From the NCBI GenBank assembly GCA_041191405.1, contig JBEEOW010000006.1, positions 95,738 through 159,737 of the forward strand: a DNA stretch of 64,000 bases, in the 5' to 3' direction. The translations under genes and the position numbers were made by a program. The notes beneath the pieces were generated by a model. It had not been told where the DNA came from, did not search any database, and saw only the letters and a program-made list of their open reading frames with translations. Each line of letters starts with the position of its first letter. The first letter of the stretch is position 1. This document shows, piece after piece, positions 1 to 9,564 of this stretch. The stretch comes from JBEEOW01 sp041191405 (GTDB taxonomy: Bacteria > Bacteroidota > Bacteroidia > Cytophagales > UBA9547).

Positions 1-177
1 TAATGAAGCATCTTTGGCAAATTTTTTAACAACCAAGCGTTGGTGAGGTACAGTTATGCCCCAAAATTGGTCGCCTTCGCCATATTGTCCTTTGCCAGAT
101 TTAAAGAAATTTGGGAAAAATGCAGCTTTCTCAGGATTTATATATGTTTGTAATTCAGCAACTATTTGATTGTACAT
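1..177 (-). CDS. DNA alkylation repair protein, AlkD-like (N-terminal part)
   Basis: The first 59 codons of a minus-strand gene whose remainder lies left of the window. The ATG is the complement of 175-177. The residues include KAAFFPNFFKSGKG, then GEGDQFWGITVP and a QR shortly after, which matches the N-terminus of the AlkD/HEAT-repeat DNA glycosylase family. That family removes bulky or cationic alkylated bases such as 3-methyladenine and 7-methylguanine. The gene follows the GH3 lipoprotein on the same strand by 48 bp and may be co-transcribed with it. The catalytic region is outside the window, so activity cannot be judged. Confidence 0.75.
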   Translation of the reverse strand, partial: MYNQIVAELQTYINPEKAAFFPNFFKSGKGQYGEGDQFWGITVPHQRLVVKKFAKDASL

Positions 178-225
178 GATATTTTAAATTTATAAAAAAG
201 TTATTAATACTTAATACCCCAAACT

Positions 226-1398
226 CTACAAAGTAGCTTTTAATTTCATAATTCGTTGGTAAGCTTCATTGATACGAGCTTTTGAAATTTCGCCAGACAA
301 AACCATTTTCTTGATTTTAGCATGAATTTCAGTTGCAGTTATTCTATCTGATTGTGATACATTGTTACCAAACAAAACTACATCCACTCCTGCGTTTATT
401 GATAATTTCAATGCATTATCTAAACCATAATTTTTACTGATGGCAAACATTTGCATATCATCTGAAAACACAACACCATTGAATCCCATAATGTTACGAA
501 GTAAATCTCCCACAATAGTTTTTGAAAGTGTAGCTGGCAAACAAGTACTATCTAAATGACAATTGATAATATGGGCAGTCATTATAGCGTCAACTTTATT
601 GGCTTTGATTAAATTATTGTAAGGAAAAAGTTCATTTAATTTCCAAAGGTTAGTAACATCGGTAATTCCTAAATGCGAATCAGTTGTGGATGAACCATGC
701 CCAGGGAAGTGCTTTAAAATGGTTTTTACATTGTGTTGATGATGTGCTGTAATACTTGCATCTGCATGTTTGGTAACTACATCAGGATTAGGCGAATAGC
801 TTCTTCCAACTTTAGCAATTACTGGGTTGTTTGGGTTTGAGCCCAAGTCAACATCAGGGGCAAAGTTTAAGTTGATTCCTAAATAAGCTAATTGCTCGGC
901 AAGCGAAAGTGTGTAAAAAGTAGTTGAATCTGTATTTTTTTGGCTACCCAAATAAGTGGCTGATGGCATTTTTACAAAACCATATTTTTCTTTTAATCGG
1001 TGTACTTTGCCACCTTCTTCGTCTATGCTAATCAGTAATTTAATTGGTGATGAAGCCTGTAAATCAGCAATTAACTTTTTTAAGTTTTCTTTTGAATTAG
1101 TGGGGTTAATATTCTTTTCAAAAATGATGATACCCCCCATTTTACGTTTTTTGAGTTCATTATTTAAGGTATCAGTATTGGTAAGAACAGTTCTACTATT
1201 AATACCAACCATAATCATTTGTCCAATTTTTAAGTCAAGGCTATCAGCTTCGCTTAATGGTTTTTCATTTGATTTTGAGGTATTCTGTTTTGTTGTATTA
1301 TCTTTTTTATCATTAGCTGAAGTGGAAGTGTTTGTTTTTTTGTTTGCACAAGTAGTTATAAAAAAACAAAGTATAAATAGGTATAAAATTCGAGTCAT
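226..1398 (-). CDS. Glycoside hydrolase family 3 lipoprotein, probable beta-N-acetylhexosaminidase
   Basis: A 390-aa protein. A short hydrophobic N-terminus ends in a lipobox-like FITTC with the Cys at residue 17, so it is probably a lipoprotein. A Ser/Thr/Lys-rich linker follows, then one GH3 N-terminal (TIM-barrel) domain. It carries the NagZ-type signature KHFPGHGSSTTDSH, in which the His/Asp pair supports acid/base catalysis, and VVFSDDMQM, which contains the Asp nucleophile. There is no GH3 C-terminal domain, and the length fits single-domain beta-N-acetylglucosaminidases. The likely role is hydrolysis of GlcNAc-containing glycans such as muropeptides or chitin fragments at the cell envelope. 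The exact substrate is inference. Confidence 0.85.
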   Translation of the reverse strand: MTRILYLFILCFFITTCANKKTNTSTSANDKKDNTTKQNTSKSNEKPLSEADSLDLKIGQMIMVGINSRTVLTNTDTLNNELKKRKMGGIIIFEKNINPTNSKENLKKLIADLQASSPIKLLISIDEEGGKVHRLKEKYGFVKMPSATYLGSQKNTDSTTFYTLSLAEQLAYLGINLNFAPDVDLGSNPNNPVIAKVGRSYSPNPDVVTKHADASITAHHQHNVKTILKHFPGHGSSTTDSHLGITDVTNLWKLNELFPYNNLIKANKVDAIMTAHIINCHLDSTCLPATLSKTIVGDLLRNIMGFNGVVFSDDMQMFAISKNYGLDNALKLSINAGVDVVLFGNNVSQSDRITATEIHAKIKKMVLSGEISKARINEAYQRIMKLKATL

Positions 1399-1469
1399 TG
1401 TGTAATTGTATTTTTGAGCGATAACAAAAGTCTATATAATGACTTAGAAAAACAAGATTAATTTAGATA

Positions 1470-1499
1470 TAAAAAAACCTCGCTAGGTATAGCGAGGTT
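1470..1499 (-). terminator. Rho-independent terminator of the SUKH gene
   Basis: A perfect 10-bp stem, AACCTCGCTA/TAGCGAGGTT, with loop GGTA (1476-1499). On the minus strand it is followed by a U run (A run at 1471-1477). It starts 6 bp past the stop codon of the SUKH gene. Confidence 0.8.
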
Positions 1500-1504
1500 G
1501 ATTT

Positions 1505-2023
1505 TTATTCTTCGTTGTCTAAATCAAAGTCTTCATCATCTTCATCTTCCATGGTTGTGTCGAGCCATTCAATGAAGTTTTGCCATTTAAAGTCTGGGTC
1601 ATTGTCAACATCATTTGCATTATGATCCCAAATCACTACTTCAAATTCATCTTCGCCAGTTCTGGTATCAAAACACCAAAAATCACCATTTTCATATTTA
1701 AATGGTGTTAAATATGCTGGTAAATTTAATTCTTTGGCTTCTTTAACTATATTTTCGAGATTTAAATAATCGTCTAAGTTTTTATTAGCCCATCCAAAAC
1801 CTACAAAAGCTAAATCGCCCATTGGCATTTTATGACAATAGATTAGCTGAAAATCAACATAAGATTTTGGGAATTTTACACCATATTTTTGAGTAAGATT
1901 CTGTAAATCTGTTTTGTTTGGTTGTGGCAAATCAGACGGAAAAGCTGGTTCTAGTATGTACGAATATTTAGAACTAAGATCTTTTAAGTTCATTAAATCA
2001 CTAATTATAAAGTTAATTTTCAA
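1505..2023 (-). CDS. SMI1/KNR4 (SUKH) family protein
   Basis: A 172-aa acidic cytosolic protein. Residues around LTQKYGVKFPKSYVDF form the usual SUKH N-terminal helix. FGWANKNLDDYLNL, ENGDFWCFDTR and EVVIWDHNAND match later SUKH strands. In bacteria SUKH proteins are often immunity proteins of polymorphic toxins, but stand-alone copies are common and no toxin gene is adjacent. The C-terminus is a run of Asp/Glu. An alternative ATG at codon 11 (1993) gives a cleaner N-terminus (MNLKDLSSKY), and the longer form is kept only because the sequence does not decide. The terminator just downstream makes it a single-gene unit. Confidence 0.7.
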   Translation of the reverse strand: MKINFIISDLMNLKDLSSKYSYILEPAFPSDLPQPNKTDLQNLTQKYGVKFPKSYVDFQLIYCHKMPMGDLAFVGFGWANKNLDDYLNLENIVKEAKELNLPAYLTPFKYENGDFWCFDTRTGEDEFEVVIWDHNANDVDNDPDFKWQNFIEWLDTTMEDEDDEDFDLDNEE

Positions 2024-2139
2024 ATATAATTATTGCAATATAATTTTCAAAAAATGAATTTAAATACTTTGTTGTTATATATTTTGAATTTCTCAAAATT
2101 ATAGCTCATTTTTGATTAAATTAACATAAACTTATTTAC

Positions 2140-3267
2140 ATGATTCGTTATTTATTGAGTATTCTATCACTATTTATAGTTCATTCATGCTTGTTTGCTC
2201 AAAAGTTAAAACAAGTTAATGCTGATAATGAATTTATTGAATATACAGGTAGAATTGATTTTTCGGATAAAAAAAATCCACAGTTTGCTTATCCAGGGGT
2301 AAGTATCAAAGCAAGTTTTGAAGGTACTGAAATTGGATTTATTATCAATGACTTTGGCGAAGGAGATTCTGCTCACGCAAATGTATTTGAAGTAATAGTT
2401 GACGATTCATTACATCAAACAGTTTATTTAAAATCAGGTAAAAATAAAGTACTTTTTGAAAGTGTTATTGAAAATAAAAAACACACCATTGAATTATTTA
2501 AACGAACTGAAAGCTCAGTTGGTACGTGTTCATTTTCAGGTTTTTTAACTCAAAATGGAAGTTTGATTAGTCCTATAAAACTTAAACATAATAGAAAAAT
2601 TGAATTTATAGGCGATTCGTGGACTTGTGGCTATGGCAATATGCGAGCTGATATGAAACCAAAACAAGGATTTAACTCTCAAAACGAAAATAACTATTTA
2701 GCCTTTGGAGCAATTACCGCTCGAAACCTCAAAGCGCAATATGTTTGTATTGCCTATTCAGGTAGAGGAATGTATAGAAATAGTTCTGGCTATACACATG
2801 GAACTTTGCCTTTGATTTATGACCAAATTATTCCGGATAATGAGAAGTTGATTTGGAATCATCAAAGTTTTGAGCCTGATTTGACAGTTATTGATTTAGG
2901 AACAAATGATTTTTATCCAGAAGCTTGGGCCGAACCTTCGGCATTAGATTCAGCAAGTTATGTGTTAACTTATGTTGCTTTTGTAAAGAAAATTAAAGTG
3001 TTACACCCAAATACAAGTGTATTGTTATTATTTGGCAATTCAAAATCAGATAATTGGCCGGTAGGCAAAAAGCACTTAACTCGTTGGAGAAATTACATGA
3101 AAGCAGTTTTTGAAACATTACAAAATGAAGGACAAAAGTCCATTTTTTTATATGAATTAGCTGTTCAAAAAGCACCTTATGGCGAAGATTGGCATCCTTC
3201 ACTACATACCCATAAATCAGTTGCCAATGAACTAACTTTATATATTGCAAAGGTTTTAAATTGGTAA
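2140..3267 (+). CDS. Secreted SGNH/GDSL esterase, CE2-like carbohydrate esterase
   Basis: A 375-aa protein with a signal peptide ending near CLFAQ. The N-terminal half (about 30-140) looks like the jelly-roll domain of carbohydrate esterase family 2. The C-terminal SGNH hydrolase domain begins at IEFIGDSWTCGYG, with nucleophile Ser160. GTNDFY is the Asn block, and DWHPSLHTH supplies Asp350 and His352. CE2 enzymes remove acetyl groups from xylan, glucomannan or other polysaccharides in the periplasm or outside the cell. No polysaccharide-utilisation genes (SusC/D) are adjacent, so the substrate is unknown. Confidence 0.8.
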   Translation: MIRYLLSILSLFIVHSCLFAQKLKQVNADNEFIEYTGRIDFSDKKNPQFAYPGVSIKASFEGTEIGFIINDFGEGDSAHANVFEVIVDDSLHQTVYLKSGKNKVLFESVIENKKHTIELFKRTESSVGTCSFSGFLTQNGSLISPIKLKHNRKIEFIGDSWTCGYGNMRADMKPKQGFNSQNENNYLAFGAITARNLKAQYVCIAYSGRGMYRNSSGYTHGTLPLIYDQIIPDNEKLIWNHQSFEPDLTVIDLGTNDFYPEAWAEPSALDSASYVLTYVAFVKKIKVLHPNTSVLLLFGNSKSDNWPVGKKHLTRWRNYMKAVFETLQNEGQKSIFLYELAVQKAPYGEDWHPSLHTHKSVANELTLYIAKVLNW

Positions 3268-3275
3268 TATTTTTG
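3245..3275 (+). promoter_or_regulatory. Predicted promoter of the 893-aa hybrid kinase
   Basis: TTG at 3245-3247, a 20-bp spacer, then TATTTTTG at 3268-3275 fit the Bacteroidota -33/-7 consensus TTG-N19/20-TAnnTTTG. It overlaps the last codons of the esterase gene and would give a leader of about 125 nt before the ATG at 3409. Confidence 0.55.
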
Positions 3276-3408
3276 AGTTATGTTTAAATATTTTTATAAA
3301 TTGAAAGGCTTGATTTTAAGTATATTTACTCAAATTTGTTACTTAATGTTTTTTAGCCAACTTTGATTAAAAGCATGCGTTTAAGTTTAACTTTATAAAT
3401 TTAAATGT

Positions 3409-6090
3409 ATGAGTAAAAATTTACGTTTACTGCTATCATTGCTTCTAATTATTTTTGGTTCAGAAGCAGTAAGTCATTTTGGTACAAAATTATTTCCTCT
3501 AAATAATCAATATTTAGAAAGTGTTGCTGATGCATTCTCTATAATGATTTTGTCAGCTCCATTTTTTTATATAATCATTTCAAGAGAACGAAAAAGGTCT
3601 GATAAATATCAACAAGAAAGTCTTAAAAATTTTGAAATCTCAAAACAAGCACTAATTAATTTAGAACAATCTTCTATTTTACAAAAGGCAATATTAAATG
3701 GAACTAGTTATGGCATAATTGCAACCACACCTGATGGAACAATTACCTCTTTTAATCGTGGTGCAGAACAAATGCTTGGTTATAACGCTGATGAGTTGAT
3801 AGATAAATTAAGTCCAGCTGTATTTCATGATTTAGATGAAGTGATAGCAAAGGCAGCATCACTTTCAGAAGAAATGAAAGTGGAAGTTACTCCAGGATTT
3901 ACAGTTTTTGTATTGAAAGCAAGGTTATTCAATATTCCTGATACTAATACTTGGACTTATATAAAAAAAGATGGAACAAGAATTAAAGTAAATTTAACTG
4001 TAACTGCACTGCGAAATGAGTTGGAAGAAATTATTGGTTATCTAGGAGTTGCAGAAGATATTACAGAGAAGTTAATTAGAGAGAACGAAAAACATAAAGC
4101 TGCGGAACTGCAAAATGCCATTTTGAATGGAACCAAATATTCAATTATTTCTACAGCTTTAGACGGAACCATTGTACTTTTTAACAAAGGTGCTGAAGAA
4201 ATGCTAGGATATAAAGCTGAAGAAATGGTAAATATTCAATCTCCTGCTATTATTCATGATTTTAATGAAGTTGTTGCCAAAGCTAAGGTTTTATCCGAAG
4301 AGTTTGGTTATGAAATTGAACCAGGAATTGATGTTTTTCATTTAAAATCCAGATTAGGAATTGAAGATGTAAACGATTGGACTTATATAAGAAAAGATGG
4401 TTCACGATTAACAGTAAGTTTATCAATTACTACTCTAAAGGACTCAGAAGGAAATATCTATGGTTACTTAGGGATAGCTAAAGATGTTACTCTTGAAAAT
4501 CAAGCCAAGCAAGAACTAATACATGCTAAAGAATTAGCAGAAGCTGCAAGTTTGGCAAAATCAGATTTCTTGGCAAATATGAGTCATGAAATACGCACAC
4601 CTTTAAATGGTGTAATAGGGTTTAGTGATTTATTACTTAAAACCAAACTTAATGAATCGCAACAACAGTATATGAATGTTGTTTTCCAATCAGCCAACTC
4701 ACTGTTAGATATTATTAATGATATACTTGATTTTTCAAAAATTGAAGCTGGAAAATTAGAATTAGCCATTGAAAAAACTGATTTATTACAGCTTACTTCT
4801 CAAATTGGAGATGTTGTATCCTATCAAGTACAACAGAAAAAATTAGAAATGTTGCTTAATATTCCAGTTGATTTACCACGATTTATTTGGACCGATGCAA
4901 TACGATTACGTCAGGTTTTAATCAATTTGTTAAGTAATTCAGTGAAATTTACCGAAAAAGGTGAAATTGAGCTTAAAATTGAAGTTTTAAATAAATCAAA
5001 ATTTGAGGCTACTTATAGATTTTCAGTTAGAGACACAGGGCTGGGTATAGAGCCTCAAAACCTTGAGAAAATTTTTAAAGCTTTTGAACAGGAAGATACC
5101 TCAACCACTCGCAAATTTGGAGGTACTGGTTTGGGTTTAAGTATTGCAAACAAACTTTTAGCATTAATGAACAGTACTTCATTACAAGTTAAAAGTGAAG
5201 TTGGTAAAGGAAGTGTATTTTATTTTGATATTATTTTTAAAACGGAGGATGGTGAGCCATTAATTTATCAAAATATTGAAAAAATTAAAAAGGTATTGGT
5301 TGTTGATGATAATGAAAACAACAGAATTATAGTTCAAGAAATGTTGGCTTCAAAAAACATTGAAACTGAGCAAGCTGAAGATGGTTTAGAAGCCTTAATG
5401 AAACTTAAAAAAGGAAATATATATGATGTAATAATTATGGATTACCACATGCCTGATATGGATGGCTTGGAAACTATAAAAAATATTAGAAATATTTCAT
5501 CACTAAATGCAGATAACCAGCCAATTGTTTTATTATCAAGTTCATCAAACGATGAAAGTATTTTGGCAAAATGTAAAGAATTTGGTGTTCAACAACGCTT
5601 GGTAAAACCTGTAAAAATTCATCAATTATATGCTGCATTATCAAGTTTGAACGATATTCAAACAGAGGAAACTGTAGATGAAAAGATTGACTTTGTTGAA
5701 GTAAAATCAACAGAAGTAGCTAAAGAACAAAAGATATTAATTGTTGACGATAATACCGTTAATTTGTTACTTGCTCAAACAATTATTCAAAAAATATTAC
5801 CCAATGCAAGTATAACAAAGGCTACAAATGGTAAGCAGGCTGTTGAATTATTTATGAATATACATCCTGATTTAGTATTTATGGATGTGCAAATGCCAGA
5901 ATTGAATGGGTATGAGGCAGCTACAGCAATTCGCAAATTAGAAAATGCCACAAATGTTCCAATTATTGCTTTAACAGCTGGTACTGTATTAGGTGAGAAA
6001 GAGAGATGTATAGAGGCGGGAATGAATGATTATTTAAGCAAACCATTCGTTAAAGAAGCTATTGAAAAAATGATAAATACTTATTTATAA
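3409..6090 (+). CDS. Membrane hybrid histidine kinase: 2 TM, 2 PAS, HisKA, HATPase, 2 REC
   Basis: An 893-aa protein. Two hydrophobic segments (about 4-22 and 40-60) anchor it with almost no periplasmic part. Two PAS domains follow (about 90-215 and 230-360). They are so alike (NGTSYGIIATTPDGTI versus NGTKYSIISTALDGTI) that one is a duplicate of the other. The HisKA motif SHEIRTPLNG contains His393, the HATPase has DTGLGI and GGTGLGL, and two receiver domains have phospho-acceptors Asp678 and Asp826 with conserved Lys. It is a phosphorelay kinase with no HPt of its own, so a separate HPt protein is expected. Input is likely cytosolic. The C-terminal half is clearly paralogous to the kinases at 9565 and 15119. 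Confidence 0.92.
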   Translation: MSKNLRLLLSLLLIIFGSEAVSHFGTKLFPLNNQYLESVADAFSIMILSAPFFYIIISRERKRSDKYQQESLKNFEISKQALINLEQSSILQKAILNGTSYGIIATTPDGTITSFNRGAEQMLGYNADELIDKLSPAVFHDLDEVIAKAASLSEEMKVEVTPGFTVFVLKARLFNIPDTNTWTYIKKDGTRIKVNLTVTALRNELEEIIGYLGVAEDITEKLIRENEKHKAAELQNAILNGTKYSIISTALDGTIVLFNKGAEEMLGYKAEEMVNIQSPAIIHDFNEVVAKAKVLSEEFGYEIEPGIDVFHLKSRLGIEDVNDWTYIRKDGSRLTVSLSITTLKDSEGNIYGYLGIAKDVTLENQAKQELIHAKELAEAASLAKSDFLANMSHEIRTPLNGVIGFSDLLLKTKLNESQQQYMNVVFQSANSLLDIINDILDFSKIEAGKLELAIEKTDLLQLTSQIGDVVSYQVQQKKLEMLLNIPVDLPRFIWTDAIRLRQVLINLLSNSVKFTEKGEIELKIEVLNKSKFEATYRFSVRDTGLGIEPQNLEKIFKAFEQEDTSTTRKFGGTGLGLSIANKLLALMNSTSLQVKSEVGKGSVFYFDIIFKTEDGEPLIYQNIEKIKKVLVVDDNENNRIIVQEMLASKNIETEQAEDGLEALMKLKKGNIYDVIIMDYHMPDMDGLETIKNIRNISSLNADNQPIVLLSSSSNDESILAKCKEFGVQQRLVKPVKIHQLYAALSSLNDIQTEETVDEKIDFVEVKSTEVAKEQKILIVDDNTVNLLLAQTIIQKILPNASITKATNGKQAVELFMNIHPDLVFMDVQMPELNGYEAATAIRKLENATNVPIIALTAGTVLGEKERCIEAGMNDYLSKPFVKEAIEKMINTYL

Positions 6091-6123
6091 AAATAATAAA
6101 TTCCTGATAATAAGTAGGTAATC

Positions 6124-6167
6124 AAAAAGAAGGGGCTTATCCAACTTTGGATAGCCCCTTCTTTTTT
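6124..6167. terminator. Bidirectional terminator between convergent genes
   Basis: A long GC-rich hairpin, with GAAGGGGCT opposed to AGCCCCTTC and loop CTT, has an A run on the left and a T run on the right. It therefore works in both directions, for the kinase (plus) and the PAS-MCP gene (minus). Confidence 0.85.
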
Positions 6168-6287
6168 GGGAAAATTTAATACCTATTGAATTTATAAAAT
6201 AGTGCATTGAAAACAAATACTTACTTAGTAAATGCCATTTTTCGCTGTAAATTTTGTTGTACTAACTTCAAATATAATTGGTATAAA

Positions 6288-8774
6288 TTATAATTTGAAT
6301 TGAGATACACTACGTTTTAATTCAGTAGCTATGTTTGCTAAACTAGTTCCAGTACTTTCAATTTCAATCATTGAACTATTAAGTGTTTGTGCAGAACTAG
6401 CTATTTCTTGCGTTCCTGCTGATGTTTCTTCTGCTACAACAACGATTGTTTCAATATTTTTAACAACAACACCGATTGATTTTTGTTGTTCAGTTGTTGA
6501 CTCTAAAATATTTTTAGCCAATGATAATGTTTCGGTACTTGATTGGTTTATTCCTTTGAATACCTCTTCGGCAGCTTTTGTGTCTTTTGTACCAGATTTA
6601 ACACTGATTTTCATTTTGTCAATTGCTTTGTTTGCAATTTGAGTGTCTTTCATTACATCTTTTACAACCTGTTCAATATTTTTAGCAGATTTTCTTGAAT
6701 CTTCAGCAAGTTTTCTGATTTCTTCAGCAACAACAGCAAAGCCTCTACCAGCATCACCAGCTCTAGCAGCTTCAATAGCAGCATTTAATGCAAGTAAGTT
6801 AGTTTGTGCAGCAATGTTTGTGATAACAGATAAAGTACTTGATATTTCTTCTGAACGTTGAGTTAATATTTCAATAGAGTTGCCTGTATCATTAGCAGAA
6901 GCATTGATCTCATCCATGCTTTTTACAACATCCTCTATTATTTTTAATCCTTCTCTACAACCTTCAACTCCTTGTTCCGAAGCTTTATAAATATTTTCTG
7001 CTTTATCTCCCATTTCGTTCGAAGAGTCAAGTATTTTTTCAACTAATTTACTTGATTCATCTGTTTTTATGGCTTGATCTTGAACACCTTGGGCCATTTC
7101 GGCTATCGCAGATGCCACCTCAGTAGTGCTATGTTTCATTGATACAGATTTTTCCTGCATTTGCGAAGCAGCCGCTGCTACTGTATACGAGTTGGTTTCA
7201 ATTGTTTTAAGAATTTTATTTAGGTTTTGGTTTGCTATGTTAAGCGCATCACCCATTTCCTTAATATCGCCTTGTGCTTGTAAATTAAAGCTTTGTGTTA
7301 AATCACCTTTCGACATTCCGGTGATTATTTTGTTAATTTCTAATACAGGATTAGAAATATTTATCATCAAATTATTTAATGCATCGGTAAGTTCCTTCCA
7401 AACTCCTTCTACATTACTTACTTTTAATCTTTCTCTTAATTGTCCTTGATTACCAGCTAAATCTACAACCCTGTTTACTTCAAGAAGTACTTCAACTAAA
7501 GTTATCTTTAAAGTTTCTAAATCATTAATTACAGCAACAATATCACCGTCGAGTTTTATACCTCTTGTTTCGATAGTTGCATTTAGGTTTCCTTTTCTTA
7601 ATTGATTTATAAAATCGGAAGCTGCATTGAACCCTACTGTAAAAGTTGTAATATCTGTAGCAAGTTTAATTACTTTGGTTACTCTACCCATTTCATCAAA
7701 AACAGGGGCATAAGTAGCTTGAATCCAAAGTTCATAACCATCTTTTCTAATTCTTTTAAACCTTCCAGATGCTGTTTTGCCGTTTCTTAAATCATCCCAA
7801 AACTGTCTGTATTCAAATGATTGAGCATACGATGATTCAACAAACATTCTATGATGTTTACCTACTATTTCATTTAAACTACTGTAACCTGTAGCGTTTA
7901 AAAAATTTTGATTTGCTTTTAGTATATTACCTTCAACGTCAAATTCAATCATAGCATACTGCGAATCAACAGCATTGAGTACAGCCTTTGATTCCCTTCT
8001 TTCTATTTCTGCTTCAGTAATATCATATCTAACACCTACATATTTATATGCTTTACCGTTTTCATCGAAAACAGGAGTCATTACAGCATCTACATAGTAA
8101 GGGGAGCCATCTTTTTTCTTATTTTTTACAACGCCTCTAAAAGTTTTTCCAGCTTGAATTGTTTCCCAAAGTTCTTTAAATACGGCTTTATCCATATCTG
8201 CATGTCGAACAATATTATGTGGTTGTCCTACCACATCTTCTGGTCTCCATTGCGATACTTCCGTAAATTTCTCGTTGATATTTAAAATAGTACCTCTTAA
8301 ATCGGTTTCAGAAATTAAAGAAGTAGTGTTCATAATTCTTAATCGAGCCTCGAGTTCTCTTTGGCTTTGTTCTGCTTCTTTTCTTGCTTTAACCAAATCG
8401 GTTATATTTCTTAAAAATGCTGTAAAAAGTTTCTCATTTTCATTAATAATAGTTTCGTTTAATGAAAGTAAAACAGGTATTCTTTGTCCATCTTTCGTTA
8501 AAATTTCTACTTCTCTACTTTTTCCAATTATTTTTCGTTCACCAGTTCTATTGTAGTTATTTACACCTTCTGTGTGTTTATGTCTGGCTTCAGGAGGTGC
8601 CATATCAAACATTGGTCGCCCTACTTGTTCGTAAGCTGAATATCCCCAAAGTAACTCTGCCGCAGGATTCATATATTGAATCACATTTGATTGGTCAATA
8701 ACCACAACAGCATCAATATTTTCGCCTAATACTTCTCTAATTTTCTCTATTTCAGTAGCAACGTTCTTACTCAT
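6288..8774 (-). CDS. Soluble PAS-PAS-PAS methyl-accepting chemotaxis-type transducer (Aer-like)
   Basis: About 828 aa from the ATG at 8774. An upstream in-frame ATG at 8840 would add 22 residues outside any domain. There are three PAS domains. The second (TSLISETDLRGTI, later IVRHADMD and FRGVVKNKKKDG) has the Aer/FAD-type signature. A HAMP-like helical region follows, then a full MCP signalling domain with the invariant tip AAQTNLLALNAAIEAARAG and GFAVVAEEIRKLA. No transmembrane segment is present, so it is a cytosolic redox or energy sensor that would signal through CheA/CheW. No che genes lie in this window. It is divergent from the BLUF gene, with a shared inverted motif between them. Confidence 0.88.
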   Translation of the reverse strand: MSKNVATEIEKIREVLGENIDAVVVIDQSNVIQYMNPAAELLWGYSAYEQVGRPMFDMAPPEARHKHTEGVNNYNRTGERKIIGKSREVEILTKDGQRIPVLLSLNETIINENEKLFTAFLRNITDLVKARKEAEQSQRELEARLRIMNTTSLISETDLRGTILNINEKFTEVSQWRPEDVVGQPHNIVRHADMDKAVFKELWETIQAGKTFRGVVKNKKKDGSPYYVDAVMTPVFDENGKAYKYVGVRYDITEAEIERRESKAVLNAVDSQYAMIEFDVEGNILKANQNFLNATGYSSLNEIVGKHHRMFVESSYAQSFEYRQFWDDLRNGKTASGRFKRIRKDGYELWIQATYAPVFDEMGRVTKVIKLATDITTFTVGFNAASDFINQLRKGNLNATIETRGIKLDGDIVAVINDLETLKITLVEVLLEVNRVVDLAGNQGQLRERLKVSNVEGVWKELTDALNNLMINISNPVLEINKIITGMSKGDLTQSFNLQAQGDIKEMGDALNIANQNLNKILKTIETNSYTVAAAASQMQEKSVSMKHSTTEVASAIAEMAQGVQDQAIKTDESSKLVEKILDSSNEMGDKAENIYKASEQGVEGCREGLKIIEDVVKSMDEINASANDTGNSIEILTQRSEEISSTLSVITNIAAQTNLLALNAAIEAARAGDAGRGFAVVAEEIRKLAEDSRKSAKNIEQVVKDVMKDTQIANKAIDKMKISVKSGTKDTKAAEEVFKGINQSSTETLSLAKNILESTTEQQKSIGVVVKNIETIVVVAEETSAGTQEIASSAQTLNSSMIEIESTGTSLANIATELKRSVSQFKL

Positions 8775-8982
8775 TTTTCTTCTATTTGGGTTTAAGAAAT
8801 ATATATTTTTATAATAATTATTTATCCAATTCCTAATCATAAAAAATTACTTAAATAGATAATATTGTCATTTAAGTAATTTGCAGTTCAAATAATGTAG
8901 AATATACATTTTAAATGTTTATGTTTTTCAAATTATAAACTAATGAATAATAAACACCTTAATTTTATTATTTAAAATATTG

Positions 8983-9075
8983 CAAATCTACGATTACGTT
9001 TTTCTACGTGGTTCTATTTGTAAAGGTTTTGCTTATATAATTATTTGAAACATAATTAGTTTTTAAACGTAATCG
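8983..9075. promoter_or_regulatory. Shared inverted motif in the MCP/BLUF divergent intergenic region
   Basis: An 11-bp inverted pair, CGATTACGTTT at 8991-9001 and AAACGTAATCG at 9065-9075, lies between the divergent PAS-MCP and BLUF genes. Read toward the MCP gene, the motif abuts a perfect -7 box (TAGATTTG on the minus strand, 8983-8990). The -33 TTG is missing there, as expected of an activator-dependent promoter. No exact -7 box follows the other copy. The rest of the 262-328 bp gap is AT-rich and holds nothing else I recognise. Confidence 0.4.
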
Positions 9076-9102
9076 AATACTATCACTTAAAATGGAAAAG
9101 TT

Positions 9103-9519
9103 ATGTTACATCAAATTATTTACGTAAGCAATAGATACTGTGAAAATACAGAAGTTGATAAGATTTTAGAAGTTGCTCAAATCTACAATCGCAAACACAA
9201 TATAACTGGTTTGCTTTTATTTACAGATACCAAGTTTATTCAAACGCTTGAAGGTGATAAGGAAGATATTACTACTTTGTATAATAAAATCGAAAAAGAT
9301 ACTCGACATAAATCATCAGTAATACTTGTAAATGATGTAATTAGAGAGCGTTCGTTTCCTAGTTGGCAAATGGCAAGTAAAAGGATTGGTTCTTCACAGG
9401 TGAATTATGTAAGTAATATTAACAGAGAGGAGATTGAAATTTTTGAAAGTGTTTTAAATGGTCAAAAAGAAAATGGATTATTAGTATTGGAAATTATGAA
9501 ACGATTTTTTTATGTGTAA
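9103..9519 (+). CDS. BLUF-domain blue-light photoreceptor (single domain)
   Basis: A 138-aa protein that is a single BLUF domain with a short C-terminal tail. The residues of the flavin photocycle are all present and correctly spaced: Tyr7 (IIYVS), Asn29 (YNRKHNITG), Gln47 (FIQTLEG), Trp88 and Met90 (SFPSWQM). Aligned with PixD/Slr1694, each is shifted by -1 or -3. BLUF domains bind FAD and switch hydrogen bonding on blue-light absorption, and short BLUF proteins act by binding a partner. The next gene, 45 bp downstream on the same strand, is a giant hybrid kinase, so a light-controlled phosphorelay is a reasonable inference. No effector domain is fused. Confidence 0.92.
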   Translation: MLHQIIYVSNRYCENTEVDKILEVAQIYNRKHNITGLLLFTDTKFIQTLEGDKEDITTLYNKIEKDTRHKSSVILVNDVIRERSFPSWQMASKRIGSSQVNYVSNINREEIEIFESVLNGQKENGLLVLEIMKRFFYV

Positions 9520-9564
9520 ACTGTAATTCAATACAAGCTTAAAAAAAATAAATTCTTTTTGATT

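Noticed and set aside
956..1405. Plus-strand open frame of 149 codons opposite the GH3 gene
   Set aside because: It is the antisense of a clear enzyme gene with no domain of its own. The same holds for the other long frames opposite or out of frame with real genes.
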